Origin: Selenomonadaceae bacterium
Lineage (GTDB): Bacteria > Bacillota > Negativicutes > Selenomonadales > Selenomonadaceae
Length of the DNA stretch: 6,529 nt
Direction of reading: 5' to 3'
NCBI GenBank assembly: GCA_016286075.1
Contig: JAEERZ010000128.1
Location: 1 to 6,529 of the forward strand
In this document: positions 1-6,199 of the stretch, piece after piece
Layout of the letters: every line of letters starts with the position of its first letter
Numbering within the stretch: the first letter of the stretch is position 1
The notes under the pieces: generated by a model
Told to the model about the DNA's origin: nothing
The model's input: only the letters and a program-made list of their open reading frames with translations
Database searches by the model: none
Position numbers and translations under genes: made by a program

Positions 1-873
1 TATAAGATTGTTCATCCATGGTGGGATGCGGTGGCCTTGGGAATGGAAGAAGCCCAGCGGCAATTTCTTGCCAAGGGCATAACGATTACTTACGAGTACA
101 TGGCGCCGAATGCGGCTTCTGCCGCAGATCAGACGGAAAGGCTGCTTTCGGCGAAACAAGGCGGTTACGATGTCATCGGCGTGGATGTCGCAGATGAAGC
201 AATTATCTCTCCCGTCATTGACGAGATGGTAGATACCGGATACAAAGTGATGACCTTTTCAAGCTCGGACGCCGCAGAGGGATGCAAACGGATCGCCTAT
301 GTCGGGAATACACATAATTATCAGGACGGCGCGAATCTTGCGGAGGCGCTTTGCGAAAAGCTGGATTACGAGGGAGAGGTGGCTATCCTTGTGGGAAGCA
401 AGGGTGCTCCCTGCCACGAGGATCGGGCGAAAGGAGCGGGGGATACGATTGCCAAGTATGGCAAGATGAAAATCGCGGCGATTGAGTACGATATGGACTC
501 CGTTGACTTGGCCCACGAGCTTGCGTTGAAGATTTTGCGGGAGCATCCGAGCCTTGCCGGTATCGTCTGCTGCAATATGAGCAATCCCGTCGGCGCGGCC
601 AGGGCCGTCGTTGAAACAGGGAGCAGCGCCGTCATCGTAGGCATGGATCACGATCAGGAAGCGCTGCACTATCTGGACGACGGCGTGATTTATTGCCTCG
701 GCGTGCAGGATTGCTATTCCATCGGGTTTGAAACCCTGCAGACTGCGGTCAAAATCGCCGACGGCAATTTGCCCGGCGAATTGTTTCCGGAGAAAAGGGA
801 TGAGCCGACCACCATTATCCATCAAAAGGACGCCGCTTTTATGCTCGCGTTTCTCTATGGTGACGCATCATGA
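1..873 (+). CDS. Periplasmic sugar-binding-type substrate-binding protein (5' end outside window)
   Basis: This is a partial gene: the reading frame is open from base 1 (YKIVHPWWDAVALGMEEA), so the GTG at 31 is internal and not the start. The visible 290 residues look like the RbsB/LacI-type periplasmic binding fold (Peripla_BP_4). The signs are an HPWWDAV..GMEEA first helix, a GYDVIGVDVADEAIISPVIDEM segment (positions about 163-228), a TFSSSD strand, a YVGNTHNYQDGANLAEAL hinge segment, VAILVGSKGA, and a late IVGMDHDQEALHYLDDG segment. Proteins of this fold bind sugars, autoinducers or other small polar ligands outside the membrane. No signal peptide can be judged because the N-terminus is missing. 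The stop codon overlaps the start of the diguanylate cyclase gene by 4 bp (ATGA), implying translational coupling. No ABC permease or ATPase gene follows, so I infer that it may present ligand to the sensor next door rather than, or as well as, feed a transporter. The ligand is unknown. The fold assignment is fairly sure. Confidence 0.88.
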   Translation, partial: YKIVHPWWDAVALGMEEAQRQFLAKGITITYEYMAPNAASAADQTERLLSAKQGGYDVIGVDVADEAIISPVIDEMVDTGYKVMTFSSSDAAEGCKRIAYVGNTHNYQDGANLAEALCEKLDYEGEVAILVGSKGAPCHEDRAKGAGDTIAKYGKMKIAAIEYDMDSVDLAHELALKILREHPSLAGIVCCNMSNPVGAARAVVETGSSAVIVGMDHDQEALHYLDDGVIYCLGVQDCYSIGFETLQTAVKIADGNLPGELFPEKRDEPTTIIHQKDAAFMLAFLYGDAS

Positions 874-2381
874 TGAAGGATAAGCATATTTCATTCTCGG
901 ACAAATCTTTTGTCCTGACGGCGGTCATAGGAAGCCTGCTTGTCATGGCTGTCGTAATCGGCACTACGCTGTGGGCGTCGAAAGAGACGGCTGCGGAAAC
1001 GGATGAAGCCGTGGCCGCGGTGAGCCATTTTTACCTCGAAGCGATGGCCGATCGCCGCGCGAGGATCATCACGAACCTCATCAATAACAATTTCGAGCAT
1101 ATGGAAAAGTTGTTGCCTTTTATTGCCGGGGAAAGGATTGATTCACAGGAGACGCTTCGGGCTGCGATCGGACAGATCAAGACGCTGCTCTCCCTCAAGC
1201 GGTTCGCGCTTGTAGACGAGGACAACGTCGTCTATACCCAATATACTACATATACCGGCGGCAGCCGGCACGCGTTTCTGACTGCGGACAAATTGAACAA
1301 ACGGGATATCAGTACGGTATACCTTTATGGTTCCGCCAAACAGCTTTGCCTGGCTATCCCCACGGATGGCCTCGTCCTTTTTGGAAAGCCGTTCAAGGCG
1401 TGCTTCGTCCAGATTGACATCGAGGAAATAGCCAGCCTGCTGGCGTTCGACGACCCGGGCAGGACTTATTTCGGCCTTTATGACAGGAACGGCGTGAATC
1501 TTTCCAACACGAACCTGGGCTCGATCGTGTCCAGACAGAATATTCTCGAAGCCACGAGAGATATTCTGTCCAAGTCGGAATGGGAACAATTATGCAGCGA
1601 TTTTGACGACGAGGCGCACGGCGGCCTGACATTTGCTTTCAACGGGGCAGAGGAAACGCTGTTTTATGTCCCCATTCCGGATACCGGCTGGATGATGGTC
1701 ATCCTGATCCGCGAGAGCATCATCAACGACCAGATCCGGGGCATCAGTGAAAAACACCTCGAAATCAGCAATCTCCAAATCGTGGTTACACTGGGATCCA
1801 TGATGCTGTTCGCGGCAGCTCTCCTGTGGCGGCTTTGGAAAATTTCCAGAATGAAGCTGGAAGCGGAAATGAAAAACAGCAGAGCTTTCCAGTCTATGGC
1901 CAATACGGATTCCATGACGGGAGTCAGAAACAAGCATGCCTATTCTGAGGATGAGGCGGCCCTAAACCGAAAGATTATGGGAAAGGAGCTTGAGAAGCTG
2001 GCCGTCGTGGTGTGCGACATCAACGGGCTCAAGATAGTCAACGATACGAAAGGGCATGCCGCCGGAGACAAGCTGATCAAAGACGCCAGCGCTCTGCTCT
2101 GCGAATCTTTCATTCATGGCGCCGTTTACAGGATTGGCGGGGACGAGTTTGTCGTCCTTCTGCAGGGAAAGGGCTATGACACGCGGGAAGAAACCATTCG
2201 TTCCTTAAACCAGCAGATAGAGGGCAACATTGCGACGGACGACGTCGTTATCTCGATGGGGTATTCCGTATTGAAGCCGGAGGATGAGCTGCTGCGCGAC
2301 GTCTTTGAACGGGCGGACCAGATGATGTACGAGAGAAAGAAGGAATTGAAAAGGATGGGAGCCAAAACGAGAGAGGCGTAG
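870..2381 (+). CDS. Membrane-bound diguanylate cyclase with extracellular Cache-like sensor
   Basis: This protein of 503 residues should make cyclic di-GMP from two GTP. Transmembrane helix 1 is at about residues 14-36 (FVLTAVIGSLLVMAVVIGTT). An extracytoplasmic region of about 265 residues follows, with features of a double Cache sensor (FALVDEDNVVYTQY, GKPFKACFVQIDIEEIASLL, FGLYDRNGVNLSN). Helix 2 is at about 302-323, and then comes a cytoplasmic GGDEF domain. The catalytic parts are intact: TDSMTGVRNKHAY at 346-358, the metal/substrate segment D383-INGLK-IVND with GH 395-396 and GD 399-400, and GGDEF at 423-427. The inhibitory I-site (RxxD five residues before GGDEF) is absent; FIHG occupies 414-417, so product inhibition by that route is not expected. 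The start codon overlaps the stop of the binding-protein gene, which suggests the two products are made together and that ligand-loaded binding protein may signal through the Cache region (inference). There is no EAL domain. The function call is strong and the stimulus is unknown. Confidence 0.93.
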   Translation: MMKDKHISFSDKSFVLTAVIGSLLVMAVVIGTTLWASKETAAETDEAVAAVSHFYLEAMADRRARIITNLINNNFEHMEKLLPFIAGERIDSQETLRAAIGQIKTLLSLKRFALVDEDNVVYTQYTTYTGGSRHAFLTADKLNKRDISTVYLYGSAKQLCLAIPTDGLVLFGKPFKACFVQIDIEEIASLLAFDDPGRTYFGLYDRNGVNLSNTNLGSIVSRQNILEATRDILSKSEWEQLCSDFDDEAHGGLTFAFNGAEETLFYVPIPDTGWMMVILIRESIINDQIRGISEKHLEISNLQIVVTLGSMMLFAAALLWRLWKISRMKLEAEMKNSRAFQSMANTDSMTGVRNKHAYSEDEAALNRKIMGKELEKLAVVVCDINGLKIVNDTKGHAAGDKLIKDASALLCESFIHGAVYRIGGDEFVVLLQGKGYDTREETIRSLNQQIEGNIATDDVVISMGYSVLKPEDELLRDVFERADQMMYERKKELKRMGAKTREA

Positions 2382-2418
2382 CGTATCGGCATGGATAAGA
2401 GTTGCCGGAGTTTATGAT

Positions 2419-2447
2419 TATCGGAGGGAGAAGTCGTCCTGCCGATA
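2419..2447 (+). other. Intergenic stem-loop with an alternative upstream pairing partner
   Basis: TATCGG (2419-2424) pairs with CCGATA (2442-2447), extended by AGG (2425-2427) with CCT (2438-2440) across one bulged G. There is no T-run after it, so it is not an intrinsic terminator. A second copy of TATCGGC at 2384-2390, just after the cyclase stop codon, is perfectly complementary to GCCGATA at 2441-2447, so two mutually exclusive hairpins can form. It lies about 30 bases before the next start codon and might affect mRNA processing or translation of the symporter gene; this is unproven. Confidence 0.3.
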
Positions 2448-2476
2448 AAGAGGATATGTGAAACGAGGATACAGGA

Positions 2477-4081
2477 ATGAATCAAATCTTCCGGGTCTCC
2501 GGGATCAATTACGGCGAAGCCGTGGAGTGGCTGGACGGGGAACTGTCAAAGACGAAGGCGACAGAGGAGGAACGGCTTACGGCGCAGCTTCTCTTTGAGG
2601 AATGCTTCACGCGCATGGAGGAGTCCTGCGCCGATGCGGAGACTTTTTCCGCCGAGCTTCGGGTTCGGCGGCGTTGGGGCGACGTCAGCTTTCGGCTTTC
2701 AGCGAAAGGGGAGGCCTTCAATCCGCTGAAAGCGATGAAGAAACCGCAGGAAGATGAGGAGGAAGAGGATTTCGGCCTTGTCATTCTGCTTTCGCATAAG
2801 AACAACGTCAGCTATGCAAGGGAAAATGGGGAAAACATTATTTCCGTCAAAGTTCACGAGGCCGGAGGGAAGCAGACGGGAAAGGTTTTCGCGGCTCTTG
2901 CACTGGGAATTGTTTGCGGGCTCCTGATGAAGACGTGCCTGAACGAAGCGTTGGCCCGCTGGATTGATCACATGTTTTTCCATGCGGCGCAGGAGATGTT
3001 TATGAGCGCCCTTATGATGATGGTGGCGCCGATGGTATTCTTTGCGGTATTGTCCGGCATCACCGGCATCTCGGACACGGCAGACGTGGGGCGGCTCGGC
3101 GGAAAGCTCGTCGGCGTTTCTCTTTTGAAGCTGCTTGTTACTTCCGTGATCGGTATCTCAGCAGGCGCGCTTTTGTTTCCGAACGCGTCGCCCGATCTGC
3201 TTTCTGCAATCGCCGAGGGCGGAGCGCCGCCGGATTTTTCTCTTAGGGATATGCTTGTCGGTATTATTCCCCGCAGCTTATTGAAGCCTTTTGTGGACGG
3301 CGGCATTCTCCAGGTATTGTTTTTGGCCTGCTTTCTCGGCGTGATGATCAACCGGGCGGGCGACCGGGCCATGATGGCGAAAGAGGCCATCGAGTTTTTG
3401 AACCGCCTGTGCATGGACATGATGGGCGTCATTGTGCAGTTCATTCCGCTGCTCGTTTTTGTGTCCATGGCGGATCTGATGTTGTCCACCGGACTGGACG
3501 CGCTGCTCCCGTTGGGGATGATCCTGGTCGGCGACGCCGTCGGGGTGGCGCTTGTGTTCATCGCCTGTGCAGCGTTTGCCGCGGCATTCGGCGGGGCGTC
3601 TCCCGTTTCGTTTTTTAAGGAACTCGTAGGTTTTGCGCCCGTTCCCTTTGCTATCAACAGCTCTAACGCCTGCCTGCCGCAAACCATAGACTTTTGCGAG
3701 GGTAAGTTCGGCGTCAATCGGAAGCTCGCCATGTTCACGCTGCCCGTAGGCATCCAGTTCAACATGAACAGCACGGGATTCTATATCGCCATCGTCACGG
3801 TACTGATGGCACGAACCTGCGGCATTGCGCTGGATGCGGAAACATTGCTGTCGCTTTTTATCTCATTGTTTATTGTTTCTTTCACGCTGCCGGGCTGCCC
3901 CGGTTCGGCGCTCATCGGCCTTTCCTCGGTCTTTGCGGCCGTCGGCGTCCCAATGGGGGCGGTAACGGTTTTTCTGTGCATCGATCCGATTGCGAGCATG
4001 ATCAACACAGTCGGCAATGTGGCGAGCAATATCGCAAGCACGCTTATTGCGGGGAAACCGCAGGGGGAATCCCGCTCGTAG
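2477..4081 (+). CDS. SDF-family (dicarboxylate/amino acid:cation) symporter fused to a degenerate RsbW-like ATPase domain
   Basis: This protein has 534 residues. Residues about 136-525 are an SDF/DAACS sodium-coupled symporter of the GltP/DctA type. Many hydrophobic helices are visible, and the signature elements are SSNACLPQTI (395-404, counterpart of the serine-rich SSSxTLP hairpin), NMNSTG (429-434, counterpart of NMDGT), LPGCPGSALI (471-480, second hairpin) and the last helix FLCIDPIASMINTVGNVASN (499-518). Residues 1-127 are not part of that family. They resemble an HATPase_c_2/anti-sigma kinase domain: LLFEECFTRMEE (38-49) sits where the N-box lies, KGEAFNPL (77-84) resembles the G1 region, and FGLVILLSHKNNVSYAREN (99-117) followed by GENIISVKV (118-126) matches the C-terminal strands. 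Key ATP residues appear replaced, and an acidic run QEDEEEED (91-98) lies in the lid region, so it is probably a non-ATP-binding partner or regulatory domain. GAGG at 2465-2468, 8 bases upstream, supports the ATG at 2477. It is probably co-transcribed with the cyclase. The symporter call is sure; the N-terminal call is moderate; the substrate is unknown. Confidence 0.9.
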   Translation: MNQIFRVSGINYGEAVEWLDGELSKTKATEEERLTAQLLFEECFTRMEESCADAETFSAELRVRRRWGDVSFRLSAKGEAFNPLKAMKKPQEDEEEEDFGLVILLSHKNNVSYARENGENIISVKVHEAGGKQTGKVFAALALGIVCGLLMKTCLNEALARWIDHMFFHAAQEMFMSALMMMVAPMVFFAVLSGITGISDTADVGRLGGKLVGVSLLKLLVTSVIGISAGALLFPNASPDLLSAIAEGGAPPDFSLRDMLVGIIPRSLLKPFVDGGILQVLFLACFLGVMINRAGDRAMMAKEAIEFLNRLCMDMMGVIVQFIPLLVFVSMADLMLSTGLDALLPLGMILVGDAVGVALVFIACAAFAAAFGGASPVSFFKELVGFAPVPFAINSSNACLPQTIDFCEGKFGVNRKLAMFTLPVGIQFNMNSTGFYIAIVTVLMARTCGIALDAETLLSLFISLFIVSFTLPGCPGSALIGLSSVFAAVGVPMGAVTVFLCIDPIASMINTVGNVASNIASTLIAGKPQGESRS

Positions 4082-4292
4082 GGAATACAGCGCAGGAAGC
4101 AGGTAACTGCTGCAACCGGATTTTCTTTTATATGATGCCCGATCCCGAACCGCATCTGCCTTCTCTGGCTCAGCAAGGACATTGAAGACGTGAGCTTTGA
4201 CTACGAAAAGAACGTAGTGCATTGGAAAAACGGGGCGAGATAGTCAACGGCGCCGCTGCGGACATGCAGGCGAACGAAAACCGAATAAATTG
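4082..4292 (+). other. Non-coding gap with a possible decayed coding remnant
   Basis: No convincing gene lies between the symporter stop and the terminator. One short open stretch on the + strand (4136-4243) has no ATG start and reads as protein-like at its end (KDIEDVSFDYEKNVVHWKNG, then a stop). A neighbouring frame stays open to about 4291 (ending NGAAADMQANENRIN). Together they could be the tail of a broken gene with a frameshift, but I recognise no family and nothing else supports it. It may simply be the 3' untranslated part of the symporter mRNA. Confidence 0.2.
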
Positions 4293-4334
4293 AACAGGAC
4301 TTCCGCGCTGTAAAATGTGCGGAAGTCCTGTTTT
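4293..4334 (+). terminator. Strong intrinsic terminator between convergent genes
   Basis: A perfect 14-bp stem (AACAGGACTTCCGC at 4293-4306 against GCGGAAGTCCTGTT at 4319-4332) has a 12-base loop and runs into TTTT (4331-4334) on the + strand. It ends the symporter transcript. Read on the - strand the same hairpin lies just after the decarboxylase stop codon, but only TT then CAATTT follows, so it may act in both directions with a weaker U-tract on that side. Confidence 0.85.
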
Positions 4335-4346
4335 CATCATGCCGAT

Positions 4347-5609
4347 TTACTTTTTAGGAACCAGCTTTGCATAGGGTTCGCCCATGAGCACATGCCGGAA
4401 GGCGTCCCTGGTTTCTCCCTGCGGACAGACCAGAGACACGTCCACGCAGGACTGGAATACCATTACGATGTCGCTGCCGCCGAAGAGGAAATAGCCCATG
4501 GGGTCTCCCTTCTCGACCACGGAGCCTACGGCAAGGTCCTCTTCCCAGTTGCAGGAGCAGATCTGCGACATACCGATGGGGAGCACCGCCACGAGACCGT
4601 ATTCCTCCGTATCAAGCACGACGCAGTCCCGGGTCTCGATCATCTGCCAGCCCGGGGTGGTATCCTCCAGCACATAACGGGAGTTTTTGGCGTCCCATAC
4701 GGTGATCCCTCCGGCGCCGTTGACGCCGGGAATCTTCCTGAGCTCAACGATTGTGCCGCTGACCGGAAAGTGATAACGGTGATAATCATTCGTGTCAAGG
4801 AAGGTATGCGTCAGCGCGCCGCCGTTGAAGGCGTCGGCGTATGCAGAGCCCGGGCCCAGCAGCTGCGCGATCGAGGTGAAGTTTGCCGATTTGATGGCAA
4901 CGCCTTCTTTTTGTACCAGGTTGCCGGTCTCGTCGATTTTCCAGAGCCCCTGAGGTTTGGAGTCCGCAGGAGCGACGACCTCCGTATCGGCGATCGGGCG
5001 AACGGAGGGATCGATGAGATGACGGGAAAACCAGTCGTTGAAGGTTGTCCAGACATTTTCCTCCGCGTACCAGCCGTGCTGCATATTCATGGTCGGGTCC
5101 TGCTTTACCTTCTGATAATAGCTGTCGTTCCAGCTCTCCTCCGTCGAGAGATATTGTCCCCAGGCGTCGGAATATTCGCGGCACCATGAGGCTATGGGTT
5201 CATGGTATTGAAGGGTCGGATAATAATACCCCCGTCCTTCCAGCTCCTTCAGCGGCTGATCGAAAATGAACCAGATATAATCCACGCCCTGGTCGATATG
5301 ATTGTAGAGCGTGGGATAAGAAGCGTTCTTCAGCACGTTCCACGGCATACATGTGGCAGCCCAGTCCAAGAACGCATAAAGCTCCTGGATGCTCTGTACC
5401 GGATTGGTGTTGTGGTCAGGATTGATTTCCTTTGCCTTGGCGATGGATTTTTCCATGAGGGCCATCAGCTCCGGATCGGATTCCAGGCATTTCATCATGG
5501 CGACGGCAGGCTTCGAATGGGGCGGAGGAGATGAGGCGGCCGCCTGCACGCTTAAACTGAAGACGATGAGCAAAAAGCCGAGCAGAAGAGCAGAGAGTTT
5601 TCTTTTCAT
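4347..5609 (-). CDS. Secreted phosphatidylserine decarboxylase-family protein (PsiD-like layout)
   Basis: This protein has 420 residues. It starts with a Sec signal peptide (MKRKLSALLLGFLLIVFSLS, likely cleavage after VQA at 23). No lipobox is seen, so it is probably exported rather than a lipoprotein. Residues about 40-180 resemble the PSDC N-terminal region found in the larger decarboxylases (ESDPELMALM, NPVQSIQELYAFLDW). The catalytic PS_Dcarbxylase domain follows: FNDWFSRHL...VRPI (190-206), APADS (213-217), DYHRYHFPVSGTI (275-287) and FLFGGSDIVMVF (374-385). The three catalytic residues known in E. coli Psd have counterparts here, D216, H280 and S379. G378-S379 would be the self-cleavage site that makes the pyruvoyl group. 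Normal bacterial Psd is about 300 residues, membrane-associated and without a signal peptide, so lipid decarboxylation is uncertain; an amino acid or another exported substrate is possible. The start is supported by an AAGGGGA ribosome binding site. It stands alone, convergent to the symporter and divergent from the peptide genes. The family is sure and the substrate is not. Confidence 0.87.
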   Translation of the reverse strand: MKRKLSALLLGFLLIVFSLSVQAAASSPPPHSKPAVAMMKCLESDPELMALMEKSIAKAKEINPDHNTNPVQSIQELYAFLDWAATCMPWNVLKNASYPTLYNHIDQGVDYIWFIFDQPLKELEGRGYYYPTLQYHEPIASWCREYSDAWGQYLSTEESWNDSYYQKVKQDPTMNMQHGWYAEENVWTTFNDWFSRHLIDPSVRPIADTEVVAPADSKPQGLWKIDETGNLVQKEGVAIKSANFTSIAQLLGPGSAYADAFNGGALTHTFLDTNDYHRYHFPVSGTIVELRKIPGVNGAGGITVWDAKNSRYVLEDTTPGWQMIETRDCVVLDTEEYGLVAVLPIGMSQICSCNWEEDLAVGSVVEKGDPMGYFLFGGSDIVMVFQSCVDVSLVCPQGETRDAFRHVLMGEPYAKLVPKK

Positions 5610-5616
5610 AAAACGA

Positions 5617-5625
5617 TTCCCCTTT
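5617..5625 (-). promoter_or_regulatory. Ribosome binding site of the decarboxylase gene
   Basis: On the - strand GAAAGGGGA lies 7 bases before the ATG at 5609-5607. It fixes that start, which is also the one that gives a proper signal peptide. Confidence 0.75.
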
Positions 5626-5780
5626 CATCGGTTTGTGAAAATTGATTTTTGTTCCTTTACTATATCATATTTTACCCCTTTTGGCTTCCTGTTTTGCGTG
5701 AATAAAAGGGGCTGTCGCAAGAAGGAATCTGATATGCTTCCCTTATGAGAGACAGTGATTTTTTGGCGATTAGAAAAAAC

Positions 5781-5808
5781 TTGACAATAGGTTAGACGAA
5801 TATAATAT
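5781..5808 (+). promoter_or_regulatory. Sigma-70/A-type promoter for the peptide genes
   Basis: A perfect -35 box TTGACA (5781-5786) is followed after 16 bases by TAATAT (5803-5808). An overlapping TATAAT at 5801-5806 would give only a 14-base spacer. Transcription would begin at about 5815 and run through both precursor genes. The near-consensus boxes suggest strong constitutive potential, with any control imposed by a factor I cannot see. Confidence 0.7.
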
Positions 5809-5899
5809 ATAAGATAAATAGAAAATTTTCAAAAAGAGTCAATTTTGGGAGGCCTGCTTTGTATATATAAACAGAATGGCACAAAACACAAAATATTTT

Positions 5900-5914
5900 A
5901 GGAAGGAAAGGGGG
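5900..5914 (+). promoter_or_regulatory. Ribosome binding site of precursor gene 1
   Basis: The purine run AGGAAGGAAAGGGGG ends 8 bases before the ATG at 5923. It supports that start, which also aligns exactly with the start of the second precursor. Confidence 0.8.
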
Positions 5915-5922
5915 TTTTTACT

Positions 5923-6174
5923 ATGCCGATCAACAAGAACGAACTCACAAAAGAGCAGGTCATGAAGGCCATGCAGTGCAGGACCGCCGACGAGCTGATG
6001 GCGCTGGCGAAGGCCGAGGAGGTTGCTATTACCAAAGAAGAAGCCGAGGCATACCTGGCGGAGCTGTCGGAGTTTGAGCTGAAAGACGGAGAGCTCAAAC
6101 GTGTTGCGGGCGGTTTTTGCGGAAATGATCTCGAATGTCCCAACTTTTGCCCGGACTATAAATCACCTTATTGA
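5923..6174 (+). CDS. Nif11-like leader RiPP precursor peptide 1
   Basis: This is an 83-residue precursor of a ribosomally made, post-translationally modified peptide. Residues 1-64 are a helical, acidic leader of the Nif11/NHLP type, with ELTKEQVMKAMQC, TADELMALAKAEE, TKEEAEAYLAEL and the closing LKRVAGG. The double glycine G63-G64 is the expected cleavage site of a C39-type peptidase/ABC exporter. The predicted core is residues 65-83, FCGNDLECPNFCPDYKSPY (19 residues), with Cys at 66, 72 and 76 and a single Ser (81). The leader also has one Cys, C19, kept in the sister peptide. The gene is first in a two-gene unit behind a near-consensus promoter. The leader family is known from lanthipeptides, azole-containing peptides and others, so the leader alone does not give the chemistry. 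No modification enzyme is inside the window. The product class is well supported and the mature structure is unknown. Confidence 0.9.
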   Translation: MPINKNELTKEQVMKAMQCRTADELMALAKAEEVAITKEEAEAYLAELSEFELKDGELKRVAGGFCGNDLECPNFCPDYKSPY

Positions 6175-6185
6175 ACATAATTTAA

Positions 6186-6191
6186 AGGAGG
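6186..6191 (+). promoter_or_regulatory. Ribosome binding site that fixes the start of precursor gene 2
   Basis: A consensus AGGAGG lies 8 bases before the ATG at 6200. This rules out the longer reading that begins at 6101 inside gene 1, because the extra 33 residues would come from out-of-frame gene 1 sequence. Confidence 0.9.
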
Positions 6192-6199
6192 AGTTTATC

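Larger units (their letters stand above)
5610..5922. other. AT-rich divergent intergenic region
   Basis: These 313 bases separate the decarboxylase from the peptide genes, which point away from each other. Contents: the decarboxylase ribosome binding site (5617-5625); an AT-rich stretch at about 5655-5675 that on the - strand reads TAAAATATGATATAGT and may hold that gene's -10, although I see no good -35; the peptide promoter (5781-5808); and a leader of roughly 105 bases before the first peptide gene. A small palindrome GAAAATTTTC sits at about 5821-5830 in that leader. No RNA gene or conserved riboswitch was recognised. Confidence 0.6.

Noticed and set aside
31..33. GTG at 31 as the start of the binding-protein gene
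   Set aside because: The frame is open to base 1 and the preceding codons (YKIVHPWWDA) fit the conserved first strand and helix of this fold.
2968..3774. A 268-codon - strand open frame across the symporter
   Set aside because: It is antisense to unmistakable SDF motifs, has a low-complexity Ser/Thr/Pro-rich composition typical of an antisense shadow, and has no ribosome binding site that I could see.
4317..5189. A long + strand open frame of 290 codons opposite the decarboxylase
   Set aside because: It lies antisense to a gene with clear catalytic motifs and a signal peptide, overlaps the terminator, and shows no recognisable domain; it is a shadow of GC-rich coding DNA.
5711..5766. Possible terminator (CTGTC ... 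GACAG then TGATTTTTT)
   Set aside because: There are only 5 bp of stem with a loop of about 35 bases, and no + strand gene ends upstream of it.
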